From Criblamydia sequanensis CRIB-18 (GTDB lineage: Bacteria > Chlamydiota > Chlamydiia > Chlamydiales > Criblamydiaceae): a stretch of DNA of 64,000 bases. Each line of letters begins with the position of its first letter. Within the stretch, counting starts at the first letter, position 1. Below are positions 34,739 to 44,033 of this stretch, piece after piece. The position numbers and the translations under genes were made by a program. The notes below the pieces were generated by a model, which saw nothing but the letters and a program-made list of their open reading frames with translations, searched no databases and was not told where the DNA came from. The stretch is from assembly GCF_000750955.1 (NCBI RefSeq), contig NZ_CCEJ010000013.1:21127-85126 (forward strand), written 5' to 3'.

Positions 34739-37700
34739 TAAATATATCTCTCCCGCCACTCTTCTCGGGGGCTGATTTTCTTTAAAGCTTTTTCGAAGTC
34801 TGCCATTCCAACTTTTAGAGGCAGTTCTTTTTCCTTGCCTTTAAGACTCGCCGTCATGTTTTGCATCTTCATATGGCGTCTTGCAGCTAATGTGAACGCT
34901 TTATTTACAAGAGATTGAATAAAACTGCCATTTCGTCGATCTGTTCTTAATGCCAGCTCTTCTACATTTACTTTCTCATCAAGCTGACCATTCGCTTTTA
35001 TTTTCCCGAGGCAAATCTCAAATATCTCTTTTCTTGCTTCCAAATCCGGCAGCGAAAGAAGAATATGCTTCCCAAATTTTCCTTCTCTCTGAATGCCATC
35101 GGATAGTTCATAATGCCTTGTAGCAAGTCCTATGACGACAAGATTTCGAAATTCAAATTTTTCTTCCAGCACATCCTCTACTTCTTTGATGAAATGATTA
35201 AATACGGAACCATCCAAAGAGTCGGGAATTTTTTGAGTAGAGTAAAGCCAATCGATATTATCAATTACAACCATAGTCATACTAGCTTCATGTTTTAACT
35301 CTTTCTCAAGGTGCAGGGAGTGCTCAAAAAGGTTTTTAAGTTTGGCTTTCAGGTGATGGCCTTGTAATTCCCAAAGAGAAGAAGCGCGGTAGTATTTAAA
35401 GCTGTTTTTATTGAGATTAAAAACTTTCATCAAGGATTTGGCAAAAATTGTTTTTCCCGTTCCTGAAGGTCCATAAATAAAATAGCCTTTCGGTAAAGCT
35501 TGGCCATTATCCAAGAAAAATTGCTTATAGGTTTGATAGCAGCTTAAATCCAAAACCATTTCTATTTGATCTTTGGAGAGTCCCCCAAAGCCTAATTTTT
35601 TAAGGGCCTCTTTCACCTCAGCTTTTTGATAGACCGCCTGGAAATTAGGGACAGGGCTTTCTATTTCCTCTTTTCGATCTAACATCGTTAGAAGCGCTTC
35701 CTTAAAATCCCTTTGGGTAATTTTAGCATCCGAATGCGTATAAATTTCATCTTTAGGGATTCTATTTTGGTAGACCCTTCTCAAGGAAATATCGACGGCT
35801 TTTTTACAAATAGCCGCAATAAAAGCTCCTGATTGACCGATGGTGTGTTCGGCAAGCTCATCAAATTCGATACCCTCGTCTAAATTTTTCATTTTTTTGG
35901 TATGGATTTGAAAAATCTCTTTTCTTGCCTTTAAATCCGGCAATCCCATTTCTATATGAAGACCGAGCCTGCCGGGTCTAAGAATTGCGCTATCGATGCA
36001 ATCTTTCCTATTAGTAAGAGCAATAACTAGCGTATTATTAAGGGACTTAGCAGAACCGTCCAGCTCCTTTAAAAAAGTTCGAACCACACTTTGTCTTGCA
36101 GCTATCTCATCTTCACCAACTTTTTGGCCTAAAGCATCAAATTCATCGATAAGAATGACATGAAGCTGGCTATCAGCACCATTTTTTTCCTGATCTTCCC
36201 TTGCAAGTTTAAACATATTTCGAACATTCGCCTCAGAGCCCCCGAGCCATTTATTCCAAATATCAGGCCCTGAATAATAATGGACTTGCGCATTCATTAG
36301 TTTTCCAATCAACCTTGCAAAAATGGTTTTTCCGGTTCCAGGAGGCCCATATATTAAAATCCCCCTTTCCGGTTGAAGATCCATGCTTGTGATGTAATCT
36401 TTGTAATCACCCCAAGAAAGCTTTATGGCTGTGAGAGCCTCTTTTAATAGATCCGGCACGCCCCCGACTCCAAGCTCTATCAAAGTTTCCCCAATGTTAT
36501 CGTAATTAAGGTCTTGAACTGCCGGTACCACTACAAGGTTGCTTTCATTATCGGTATAAAATTGAATTTTGGTTTCGGGTGTCCATTGATATAAGAAAGG
36601 ATAAGACCCTTGAGCTATCCGATCTTTTGACGTGATCTCCATAATTTGAAAGTTGACTTTTTGCCCATTGTCTAATACGGCGGCCACATTTTGATCTTTC
36701 AAAAAACATTTTACGGTATCTTTAAATGCAACCTTTAAAGCTTCTTCTTCCAATATGGGTTTCTTTTTATTTTCATCATCTTCACCAAGAAGGATCCTTT
36801 GAAACGACTTACTCTTATTGTCCGGAAGGGTTGGTTTAATGGTGATGCTTTCAAGATCGATTGGCACACTCTTTTGAACTAAATCGACCATGAGCTTCTT
36901 ATTACTATAAACTTTTATGAGGGTTTCTTTGCTTAAATGGTATAATGGCTTTATGGTGTCATCGTCATTTTCTGTGAAACCCATACACTTCGCTTTATTT
37001 AATTTTAAAAGAAACTTTCCCTTGGCGAGTTCAAGAACAATTTTTCCGCCAATCGGTAAAGATCTCTCCTCGCTTAAAATAGCTTCTTTGATTTCCTCAA
37101 AACTGGCCCAAAGGCGCTTTCCCGTTTTTAGGTTCTCTTTAGCCGTCGTATCTAATATTTCAAAAACTACTTCATTTGCAGGTTGCGCCTCAGAGGCCAC
37201 GGATGTGAATATGATTTGTGAATGCCCACTGATTCTTATCGCATGATCTCTTAACTGAAAAGCGATCTCATTTTGATTCTCAAACTCCCCTTCCTCCACG
37301 TTGGATATAATTTCAGACCCTTTCTTTAACTCAACGCTTTTGAATCTAATCGTAACAGCGTGATCACCTGAAATTTGCAAGTGCTTCTCTTCTCCTGGAA
37401 TAATTTTAAATTTGGAAAATTGCTCTCTCACCCATTGGCTTAGTTCTGAAAATGCAACGGGAACCGGGACCGGCTTTTCCCCTTTTTTCCAACCTTCGTT
37501 AAGCCCGCCTTCCAAAGCGCCTATAATTCGAGCGGAAACTCTAGTTACTTTACAAACTGAAAATTCAAATCTTGCAATCCCCTCATCTTTCATTTCTTCA
37601 AAAAGCGCTATTTCGTCGTCACCTGAACTCCATTTAACTTTAGTAGCGCTTGTAATCTTTCCGTAATAGGGTATCTTCTCAATAAAGGGGTTATCTTTTT

Positions 37701-38382
37701 CAATGTCCTTAAAAGCCCAACTATCTACAATTGCAACAAGCGGGCCGATCGCCGGATGTTTGATAAACAACTCTTGACCCATCCTAATAACTTTTCCTTG
37801 CCAAAGTTGTCTCAGAATATCTTGAAGAGAGTCGACAAGAATTTTTTTAGGGTCATTTTTACCAAATCCATTCAGCTCTCCTCTACCATAAACTTTTAAA
37901 GATAATTGAGTTATAACACCCGATCTTTGATCAAAACGTGAAATAACAGTCTCTACGCCTCTTGGACCTTTATCAATTGCCCTTTTTACTTGAGAAAAGA
38001 AGTGTGTGGGTACATACATTGAATTCTTTTTAACAGAAGGATCGGGAAACGCAGGAAAAGGAAAATTCGCTACACTGACTAAAGGATATTCAAGCTCACC
38101 CTCTTCTTCTTTTTCACCCGATGGAAATAGATCCTCATAAGTTCTAGGATTTAAACGAACTCCATTCTCGGCAGCTCTTGTAATGTCCGGGTCCCTTAAT
38201 ACCGCTACCGCAACGGTATGAGAGTCCTTTTCAACTCTTTGTTTTTTTTCAGCTCTTGGGGAGTCCTTTTTACCTTTAGTTTTAGAAGTGGAAGGTTCAC
38301 ACATTTCCCTTTTTCTTGTGTTGGATTCTTTTAATCCCGGATCATAGGGAGATCCCCCCTTTATTCCTGTAACGCCTGTCAT
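34738..38382 (-). CDS. NSF/Sec18-like tandem AAA+ ATPase (putative effector)
   Basis: A 1214-aa protein. The first AAA+ domain (about 620-900) closely follows eukaryotic NSF D1: LGVGGVPDLL before Walker A GPPGTGKT (679-686), then GKLMNAQ, GPDIWNKWLGGSEANVRNMF, Walker B ILIDEFDAL (Asp746, Glu747) and NTLVIALTNRKDCIDSAILR. The second domain (about 935-1190) has Walker A GPSGTGKT (971-978) but Walker B VVIDNID: Asn1042 replaces the catalytic Glu, so it probably binds but hardly hydrolyses ATP, as NSF D2 does. The 615 residues before them include repeated beta/alpha modules resembling the NSF N-domain (about 164-263, 270-395, 430-500, 520-620). The N-terminus has Lys-rich clusters (KTKGKKDSPRAEKKQR). 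NSF disassembles SNARE complexes; a host vesicle-traffic role here is inference. Alternative: another Cdc48-like type II AAA+ protein. Confidence 0.82.
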   Translation of the reverse strand: MTGVTGIKGGSPYDPGLKESNTRKREMCEPSTSKTKGKKDSPRAEKKQRVEKDSHTVAVAVLRDPDITRAAENGVRLNPRTYEDLFPSGEKEEEGELEYPLVSVANFPFPAFPDPSVKKNSMYVPTHFFSQVKRAIDKGPRGVETVISRFDQRSGVITQLSLKVYGRGELNGFGKNDPKKILVDSLQDILRQLWQGKVIRMGQELFIKHPAIGPLVAIVDSWAFKDIEKDNPFIEKIPYYGKITSATKVKWSSGDDEIALFEEMKDEGIARFEFSVCKVTRVSARIIGALEGGLNEGWKKGEKPVPVPVAFSELSQWVREQFSKFKIIPGEEKHLQISGDHAVTIRFKSVELKKGSEIISNVEEGEFENQNEIAFQLRDHAIRISGHSQIIFTSVASEAQPANEVVFEILDTTAKENLKTGKRLWASFEEIKEAILSEERSLPIGGKIVLELAKGKFLLKLNKAKCMGFTENDDDTIKPLYHLSKETLIKVYSNKKLMVDLVQKSVPIDLESITIKPTLPDNKSKSFQRILLGEDDENKKKPILEEEALKVAFKDTVKCFLKDQNVAAVLDNGQKVNFQIMEITSKDRIAQGSYPFLYQWTPETKIQFYTDNESNLVVVPAVQDLNYDNIGETLIELGVGGVPDLLKEALTAIKLSWGDYKDYITSMDLQPERGILIYGPPGTGKTIFARLIGKLMNAQVHYYSGPDIWNKWLGGSEANVRNMFKLAREDQEKNGADSQLHVILIDEFDALGQKVGEDEIAARQSVVRTFLKELDGSAKSLNNTLVIALTNRKDCIDSAILRPGRLGLHIEMGLPDLKARKEIFQIHTKKMKNLDEGIEFDELAEHTIGQSGAFIAAICKKAVDISLRRVYQNRIPKDEIYTHSDAKITQRDFKEALLTMLDRKEEIESPVPNFQAVYQKAEVKEALKKLGFGGLSKDQIEMVLDLSCYQTYKQFFLDNGQALPKGYFIYGPSGTGKTIFAKSLMKVFNLNKNSFKYYRASSLWELQGHHLKAKLKNLFEHSLHLEKELKHEASMTMVVIDNIDWLYSTQKIPDSLDGSVFNHFIKEVEDVLEEKFEFRNLVVIGLATRHYELSDGIQREGKFGKHILLSLPDLEARKEIFEICLGKIKANGQLDEKVNVEELALRTDRRNGSFIQSLVNKAFTLAARRHMKMQNMTASLKGKEKELPLKVGMADFEKALKKISPREEWRERYI

Positions 38383-38775
38383 AATTTTACTCCGTCTTAA
38401 GTTTCTTTTGTCTTAGCCAAAAAATTGTTAAAGTTCTCATTTCTAATGGCTATTTTCGCTAACGTCTTCAATTCCTTATTTAGATGGATCAAAATGAAAA
38501 TTTAATCCACAATTTTTTTATAGCTTAAAAACCGCTGATTTTATAAATTGAAATTTTTTTTATATTATATTTTTGCTGCAATCTTCTGGCTAAAAATGCC
38601 TCATGAAATTCATTTAAGCCTTTTTTTGGAAAGGTTCCTAAGCTTTCAGATAAAATGGGAATAATGTAATTCGCTTTACAAAAATTAAAAATTAAACTTT
38701 ATTGTGCTTAATTAAGCGGCTTCCCTTGAAGCTTATTAAAATCATTTGCTTTAAGACTTTTTTTGGAGAAATGCT
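38383..38775. other. 393-bp AT-rich intergenic region
   Basis: Lies between the divergent NSF-like and HdeD genes, so it must hold both promoters. It contains long A/T runs (around 38510-38575) but no ORF, RNA gene or strong hairpin that I can support. A GGAGA Shine-Dalgarno lies 6 bases before the ATG at 38776. Confidence 0.6.
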
Positions 38776-39318
38776 ATGCAAGAAACTATTCGTTCTCTTA
38801 GGCCTTATTTCTTTTTTGAGAGCCTAGTATTTATTTTACTTGGAATTGCAGCTTTGGCGGTTCCTTTCATTTTTACCTTAAGCATAGGCTTATTGATAGG
38901 CTCTCTTTTTCTTATCGGAGGGCTTGTACAGGGGTTTAGAACTTTAAAATCCGGAGTCCATTCTACCGGTTTTTGGCCTTCTCTATTAGTGTCTATCCTT
39001 TATGTCCTAGTAGGGCTTTATCTTTTATTTTTTCCTCTAAGAGGAGCTGTCACTTTAACACTTCTTTTAGCCGTCTATTTTTTCCTCGAGGGAATTTTTA
39101 AGATTTTCTTTAGCATCTCCGCAAGAAACTTACCGCAAGCAGGTCTTGTTTTTATAAGCGGGTTGCTTTCATTTTTAATTGGCTATATCATTTATGCCGC
39201 TCTTCCCGGAAGTGCTAGCTGGGCAATCGGTGTCCTTGTCGGGATTGATTTGTTAATTATTGGAATTACTCTTCTCATTATTACTCTATCAGTTCCAAAG
39301 TCTAGTGAGAGAATTTAA
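38776..39318 (+). CDS. HdeD family membrane protein (DUF308)
   Basis: A 180-aa protein with six predicted TM helices in three DUF308-like pairs (FFFESLVFILLGIAALAVPF, GFWPSLLVSILYVLVGLYLLFFP, AGLVFISGLLSFLIGYIIY). In enterobacteria HdeD is linked to acid stress at high cell density, but the mechanism is unknown. Transcription likely ends at the hairpin at 39331. Confidence 0.85.
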   Translation: MQETIRSLRPYFFFESLVFILLGIAALAVPFIFTLSIGLLIGSLFLIGGLVQGFRTLKSGVHSTGFWPSLLVSILYVLVGLYLLFFPLRGAVTLTLLLAVYFFLEGIFKIFFSISARNLPQAGLVFISGLLSFLIGYIIYAALPGSASWAIGVLVGIDLLIIGITLLIITLSVPKSSERI

Positions 39319-39330
39319 AAAGTATTTATA

Positions 39331-39356
39331 AAGAGGGTTTATTAATAAACCCTCTT
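39331..39356 (+). terminator. Hairpin between hdeD-like and AI-2E-family genes
   Basis: AAGAGGGTTTATT directly followed by its complement AATAAACCCTCTT (13 bp, with the central TTAA as the turn), then TTAAGG. The tail is only weakly T-rich. Confidence 0.65.
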
Positions 39357-39372
39357 TTAAGGTAAAGCGCTG

Positions 39373-40434
39373 ATGGGATCTCTAGCTACTTTTTTCTATT
39401 CATTCTTGACTGTCGCTTTAGTATTCTATACTCTTTCTGTCGGAAAAGATCTTTTCATTCCAATTTTTATTGCCATTGTCATTTGGTTTTTATTAGCAAG
39501 CTTAGCCGGCGCAATTCAAAAAGTTAGATTTTACCATTATAAAATAAACTACCCGCTTGCCATTACCCTTGCCCTTTTCATGGGAGGCTATGGCCTTTGG
39601 TTAACTTATTTACTCATGGTAGAAAATATCTCGCAAGTTATTGAAGCTGGGCCCTTTTATCAAGAACGCTTCAACCACCTGCATGAAGCCTTAATGACCA
39701 AGCTCAACATTCAAAAACCTCCTGCCTTATCGGATCTTATCGGCTCTTTTAGTGTTGTAGACATAGCTTCAGGGGTTGCTCAAATGTTGACCACTTTTGC
39801 AAGTAATTTAGGGGTCATTTTTCTCTATGTAATTTTTATGCTTATGGAGACAGGCTCTTTTGATGAAAAGCTTAAGGCTTTAATTCCAAATAAGGAAAAA
39901 AGACAAGATGTTCAAAAGCTTGTGGCTAGAATCACAAAGCAAATCCAGTCCTATATTTGGATAAAAACAATAGTAAGCATAGCAACCGCTTTAATCAGTT
40001 ATTTTGTTCTTTGGGCGGTGGGCGTTGATTTTGCAGCTTTTTGGGCATTTATCATCTTTATTTTAAATTATATCCCAACGATCGGTGCAATTATCGCAAC
40101 CATTTTGCCTTGCATGCTAACCCTTGTCCAATTTGAAAGCTTAACTCCCTTTCTTATTGTCACTTGCACGTTGATTTCCATTCATTTTATCATAGGAAAT
40201 ATCATCGAGCCAAAATTAATAGGCAGATCGATTAATTTAAGCGGGCTTGTGATTTTATTCTCTCTTGCCGTTTGGGGTCATATTTGGGGGATGGTCGGAC
40301 TTTTTCTTTCAATACCGATAACAGTCATTACAAGCTTAATTTTAGCCAACTTTCCAAAAACCCGTTTTCTTTCGATTCTTCTTTCAGAAAATGGGGAAAT
40401 TTACGAGGAAGAAAACAATCATCTTTCACTTTGA
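39373..40434 (+). CDS. AI-2E family (PerM/YdiK-type) permease
   Basis: A 353-aa integral membrane protein with about eight TM segments. An N-terminal TM pair is followed by a soluble amphipathic region (LMVENISQVIEAGPFYQERFNHLHEAL) and the conserved C-terminal block WAFIIFILNYIPTIGAIIATILP, IGNIIEPKLIGRSINLSGLVILFSL. Family members export AI-2 or act as Na+/H+ antiporters; with no quorum-sensing genes nearby the substrate is open. It converges with otsA, 2 bases from its stop. Confidence 0.88.
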   Translation: MGSLATFFYSFLTVALVFYTLSVGKDLFIPIFIAIVIWFLLASLAGAIQKVRFYHYKINYPLAITLALFMGGYGLWLTYLLMVENISQVIEAGPFYQERFNHLHEALMTKLNIQKPPALSDLIGSFSVVDIASGVAQMLTTFASNLGVIFLYVIFMLMETGSFDEKLKALIPNKEKRQDVQKLVARITKQIQSYIWIKTIVSIATALISYFVLWAVGVDFAAFWAFIIFILNYIPTIGAIIATILPCMLTLVQFESLTPFLIVTCTLISIHFIIGNIIEPKLIGRSINLSGLVILFSLAVWGHIWGMVGLFLSIPITVITSLILANFPKTRFLSILLSENGEIYEEENNHLSL

Positions 40435-40436
40435 AA

Positions 40437-41933
40437 TTACTCATTGAATTTCTGACACTCTTCCGGAATATATTCATCAGGCACCCCGCTGATAGGATGC
40501 TCGCCGCTTGATTCTAAAATAGAATTCAGCCAAAAGTAGATATTTTCTTTTCTTATTTTTTGGCGTAATTTTTTCATGCGGAAATGCCTTTTTTCTTCAG
40601 ACAGAGTCAAGGCTTCATATATGCTTCTAGAAGTTCCTTCAACATCGTAGGGGTTAATTAAAAAAGCTTCCTTTAATTGGCAAGCTGCCCCTGCAAATTC
40701 ACTTAAAACCAAAGCTCCTTTTTCTTCAATGTTGGCAGCCGCATACTCTTTGCAAACAAGATTCATCCCATCTTTAATAGGTGTCACAAGCGCAACATCG
40801 CTTGCCCTGTAAAAGCCAAGAAGCTGAACCGGGGTTAGGGAATGGAACATATAGTGGATAGGGATCCAGCCAGGGCTTGTGTATTCGCTATTAATTTGGC
40901 TGACGGCTTTATCTATTTTTTCTTTTAGGTCAATATAGCCTTGAATATCAGTCCTTGAAGGGACAATCACTTGAATAAAATTTACTTTGCGGTGAAACTC
41001 AGGAAAAGATTTTAGAAAATTGGCAATCGCTTCTAGACGATAGGGGATTCCTTTTGTATAATCCAGCCTATCCACACTAAAGACAAGCTTTCTACCCGGC
41101 AGAGACTGCCGGATGGATTGAACTTCTTTTTCAACCTCAGGGCTCTTAGCTTTTTCTTCAAACTCATCAAAATCAATGCTAATTGGATAAACCCCTACCT
41201 TTGTAACGGTGCTATCCGTAAGGCAAAGAGTTTTATTTCCGCTGCCTCTAAAGATGGCATCTTTAAGAAGAGCTTTTGCATTATAAATAAAGTTTCTCAT
41301 ATCACGTTGAGTTTGAAAACCTAACGAATCAAAATCAAGTAATGCCCTTAAGATTTCGAACCTCCATGGTATTTTAAGGAATATATCGATAGGTGCAAAA
41401 GGAATGTGGAGGAAGAAAGAAAGCTTATAATTAAAGTAATTTTGCTTTAAGTACTTACCGACAAGCATTAAATGATAATCATGAATCCAGATAAAATCTA
41501 AATTTTTGGCAATCGACTTAATCTTTTCAGCAAATTTTATATTTACGCTTTGGTAACCCTTCCAATAGGAGGGCTTAAAGTTGCATAAAGCGTGAAGGTC
41601 GTGAAAGAGAGGCCAGATAATCTCATTTGCGAATCCTTCATAATAATCTGCGATTTCCTCTTTAGTTAAAGAAATCGAGACTAGTTTAAAACCTGCTTCC
41701 TTTTCAAACTCATGCAAGGCTTTTGCAATCTCTTCTTCTGAAAAATCATGCGTCCCGATCCACCCAATCCAAATTCCCTTATGCTTCTTTAAAAGAGGGG
41801 CCATGGCTGTAATAAGCCCTCCTGATCCGGGCACAATATGCGGCTTGCCATCTTTTTTAGTAATAATAATAGGAAGCCTATTTGAAACGACGATCAATCT
41901 CCCGGTAATGCTATTTTTTTGATGTTTTATCAT
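40437..41933 (-). CDS. otsA: Alpha,alpha-trehalose-6-phosphate synthase
   Basis: GT20 glycosyltransferase making trehalose-6-phosphate from UDP-glucose and glucose-6-phosphate. At 498 aa, motifs are VSNRLPI, GSGGLITAM, GWIGTHD, WIHDYHLMLVGKYL, HIPFAPIDIF (LHIPFP-type), DRLDYTKGIPYRLEAI and DGMNLVCKEYAAAN. No otsB phosphatase is adjacent, so dephosphorylation must come from elsewhere. Divergent from the methyltransferase at 42056. Confidence 0.95.
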   Translation of the reverse strand: MIKHQKNSITGRLIVVSNRLPIIITKKDGKPHIVPGSGGLITAMAPLLKKHKGIWIGWIGTHDFSEEEIAKALHEFEKEAGFKLVSISLTKEEIADYYEGFANEIIWPLFHDLHALCNFKPSYWKGYQSVNIKFAEKIKSIAKNLDFIWIHDYHLMLVGKYLKQNYFNYKLSFFLHIPFAPIDIFLKIPWRFEILRALLDFDSLGFQTQRDMRNFIYNAKALLKDAIFRGSGNKTLCLTDSTVTKVGVYPISIDFDEFEEKAKSPEVEKEVQSIRQSLPGRKLVFSVDRLDYTKGIPYRLEAIANFLKSFPEFHRKVNFIQVIVPSRTDIQGYIDLKEKIDKAVSQINSEYTSPGWIPIHYMFHSLTPVQLLGFYRASDVALVTPIKDGMNLVCKEYAAANIEEKGALVLSEFAGAACQLKEAFLINPYDVEGTSRSIYEALTLSEEKRHFRMKKLRQKIRKENIYFWLNSILESSGEHPISGVPDEYIPEECQKFNE

Positions 41934-42055
41934 TGGTACAAGCTTGATTTAATTCAGAAAGGATAAAATTTTTTAATACTCTCTTAGAAAAAAACTTTCA
42001 ATAATTTTATATACCGTATGATAGGTTGAGATAAAGGTCAGATTAAGAGGTTCCT

Positions 42056-43162
42056 TTGGAAAGCTTATTAAAAAATCTTTTTGAAAGCCTGGAAAACGAA
42101 ACTTCTTTCTCGCTTACACCCAATTCTTTAATAACTGAACTTGCCTCAGGTTTCTTTATTGATTATGAGACACTTGCTGAGGAGTATAGGAAAGGGCTAA
42201 AAGTTCAAAATCTAGGGGGCTTTATTCCTGAATCCTTGTCCCGGGAAGAGAAATTAATCTATTTAACGCTTTCTCATTTAAGACAAAACAATAGCGCGAT
42301 CATTTTTGAAAAAATACCTGATAAAAATTTTAAAAAACCTCTTGAAATCGGTTCAGGTCCTCTTCATACAACCGGAAGCTCTTTCTTAACCTCGCCTTTA
42401 AGCCAATCAAAGAGAAAAAACTTCCTATATCTTGAGATTAACCCTAAAATTATCTCTTCAATAAAGGGCCTGGTAAAAAATCCCCCTTTAATCGAAGGCG
42501 ATCTTCTTAACCTTGAAGGGCTTTTTAAGGGAGAGGCTTTTACACTGATAGCAGGCTCCAATATTTTAGATACCCTTTCTAAACAAGATTTGGAAAAAGG
42601 GCTAAAAGAAGTCCATGCGGTTTTAAAAAATGAGGGCCTCTTAGTGCATTTGCTTAATTTAGAACCTTTTATTTATTCCATTATTCATACTTTCTCAAAA
42701 AATAAGACCTTATTCATTCCCAATCTTGGCTATCAAAATCGGGGTTTTGTCTTAGTTGAAGACCTAAAAGAGTTTGGATTCACTTCTCTTGAAATAGAGG
42801 TTCTACAATTTATTGAAGGGCTAAACCCTCTTGAAAAAGAACATTTTTTTAACGCTTCTTTAAAGCTTAATAATGGAAGGGCGCTATCAAAGCTTAGTGA
42901 AAAAATTCTAAAGAGACACCCTGAAGCCTTGCTCCCCTTTACCGAAATCTTTTCTGATTGGATAAAAAAAATCTCAAAAGAAATCGGCTTTAAGCTAATC
43001 GATGAGGGATGCGTCTCCTCAAGAAAAAAGCTAGACTTACCCGTCGATTCTTCCTATAAAGAGCAGCTCATCCATATTGGCCCGATGGGTAAAAAAATCA
43101 CGAAAAATGAGAAGACCTCAATCCTTGAAGCCGAAACCTATTTTTTTATTCTAAAAAAATAA
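42056..43162 (+). CDS. SAM-dependent methyltransferase-like protein
   Basis: A 368-aa protein. A class I methyltransferase core is seen in the centre: motif I LEIGSGPLHTTGSS (about 96-109), acidic strand end LYLEINP, IEGDLLNLEG, and AGSNILDTLSKQDLEKGLKEVHAVLKNEGLLVHLL (motif IV/V region). Substrate unknown. The start is TTG with AAGAGG 5 bases upstream. The first 90 residues are an unassigned N-terminal extension. It begins a same-strand run of four genes to 45744. Confidence 0.72.
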   Translation: MESLLKNLFESLENETSFSLTPNSLITELASGFFIDYETLAEEYRKGLKVQNLGGFIPESLSREEKLIYLTLSHLRQNNSAIIFEKIPDKNFKKPLEIGSGPLHTTGSSFLTSPLSQSKRKNFLYLEINPKIISSIKGLVKNPPLIEGDLLNLEGLFKGEAFTLIAGSNILDTLSKQDLEKGLKEVHAVLKNEGLLVHLLNLEPFIYSIIHTFSKNKTLFIPNLGYQNRGFVLVEDLKEFGFTSLEIEVLQFIEGLNPLEKEHFFNASLKLNNGRALSKLSEKILKRHPEALLPFTEIFSDWIKKISKEIGFKLIDEGCVSSRKKLDLPVDSSYKEQLIHIGPMGKKITKNEKTSILEAETYFFILKK

Positions 43163-43225
43163 CATAGGGATTTTTTCATTTATTTGTTAAAATAGTTCCT
43201 ATCTTTTAATTTATTATAAATAACT

Positions 43226-44020
43226 ATGCTTTGCATCCATACAGCTTTCCAATCTGAAGCAAACCCATTTATCAAAAAATGGCGTTTGAAAAAGCAAGAG
43301 AACCACCCTTTTCCGATATATACGAAAGATGAGATCGTTCTTGGCATCTCAGGCCCTGGAAAATTAAAGACAGCTTGTCTCATTACTTACATGGGAGCAA
43401 TCTATAAGCCCCTTTCGTTTCTAAATTTCGGGATTGCCGGCCATCCAACTCTATCTCTTGGGGAAACTGTTTTTGGAGGCAAAATAACGGATGCGTCGTC
43501 CAAAAAAACTTTTTACCCTGTTCCTATAATACCGCATAAAATCAAGGTTGTTGAAATCACAACAGTTGAGAAGCCGGAGGAGAACTACCTCAAAGACACT
43601 TGCTATGACATGGAAGCGTTCGGTTTTTTTCATGCCGCGCAATTATTTACAACAGCTGAGTTCATTCATTCCCTAAAAGTAATCTCGGACAATAAGGACG
43701 CCTCTTTTAAGCATATAACCCCCTCTTTTGCAGAAGAGCTTATGGATAGCTCTAAAGAAAATCACATCTGTTACGCAGAATCTCTTTTAGCTAAATGTAA
43801 AGAGTATCAAGGGCAAATTACAGTTGGAAATTGTTTTATGCCGGAGAATTTTTCATTTACAGTCTCAGAAAAACTACAAATGAATGAGCTATTAAGACGC
43901 TATCAAGTGCTTTCGAAAAGCCCTTTAGATGCTGCTTTTTTTGAGGATTGTACGACAGCAAAAGAAACTCTAAACAAGCTTCGAAATAAACTTCAATCGC
44001 TTCCCATTTCCTTTTTATGA
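43226..44020 (+). CDS. Nucleoside phosphorylase/nucleosidase-like protein
   Basis: A 264-aa protein of the PNP_UDP_1 superfamily. ISGPGKLKTACLITYMGA, LNFGIAGHPTLSLGETVFGGKI and the ribose-binding signature CYDMEAFGFFHAAQ match the MTA/SAH-nucleosidase and futalosine-hydrolase branch (usual form DMEAAA). Substrate not assignable. It lies 13 bases upstream of the SPL-like radical SAM gene, a pairing that suggests a shared pathway. Confidence 0.78.
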   Translation: MLCIHTAFQSEANPFIKKWRLKKQENHPFPIYTKDEIVLGISGPGKLKTACLITYMGAIYKPLSFLNFGIAGHPTLSLGETVFGGKITDASSKKTFYPVPIIPHKIKVVEITTVEKPEENYLKDTCYDMEAFGFFHAAQLFTTAEFIHSLKVISDNKDASFKHITPSFAEELMDSSKENHICYAESLLAKCKEYQGQITVGNCFMPENFSFTVSEKLQMNELLRRYQVLSKSPLDAAFFEDCTTAKETLNKLRNKLQSLPISFL

Positions 44021-44033
44021 GGTTTTCTTAAAC

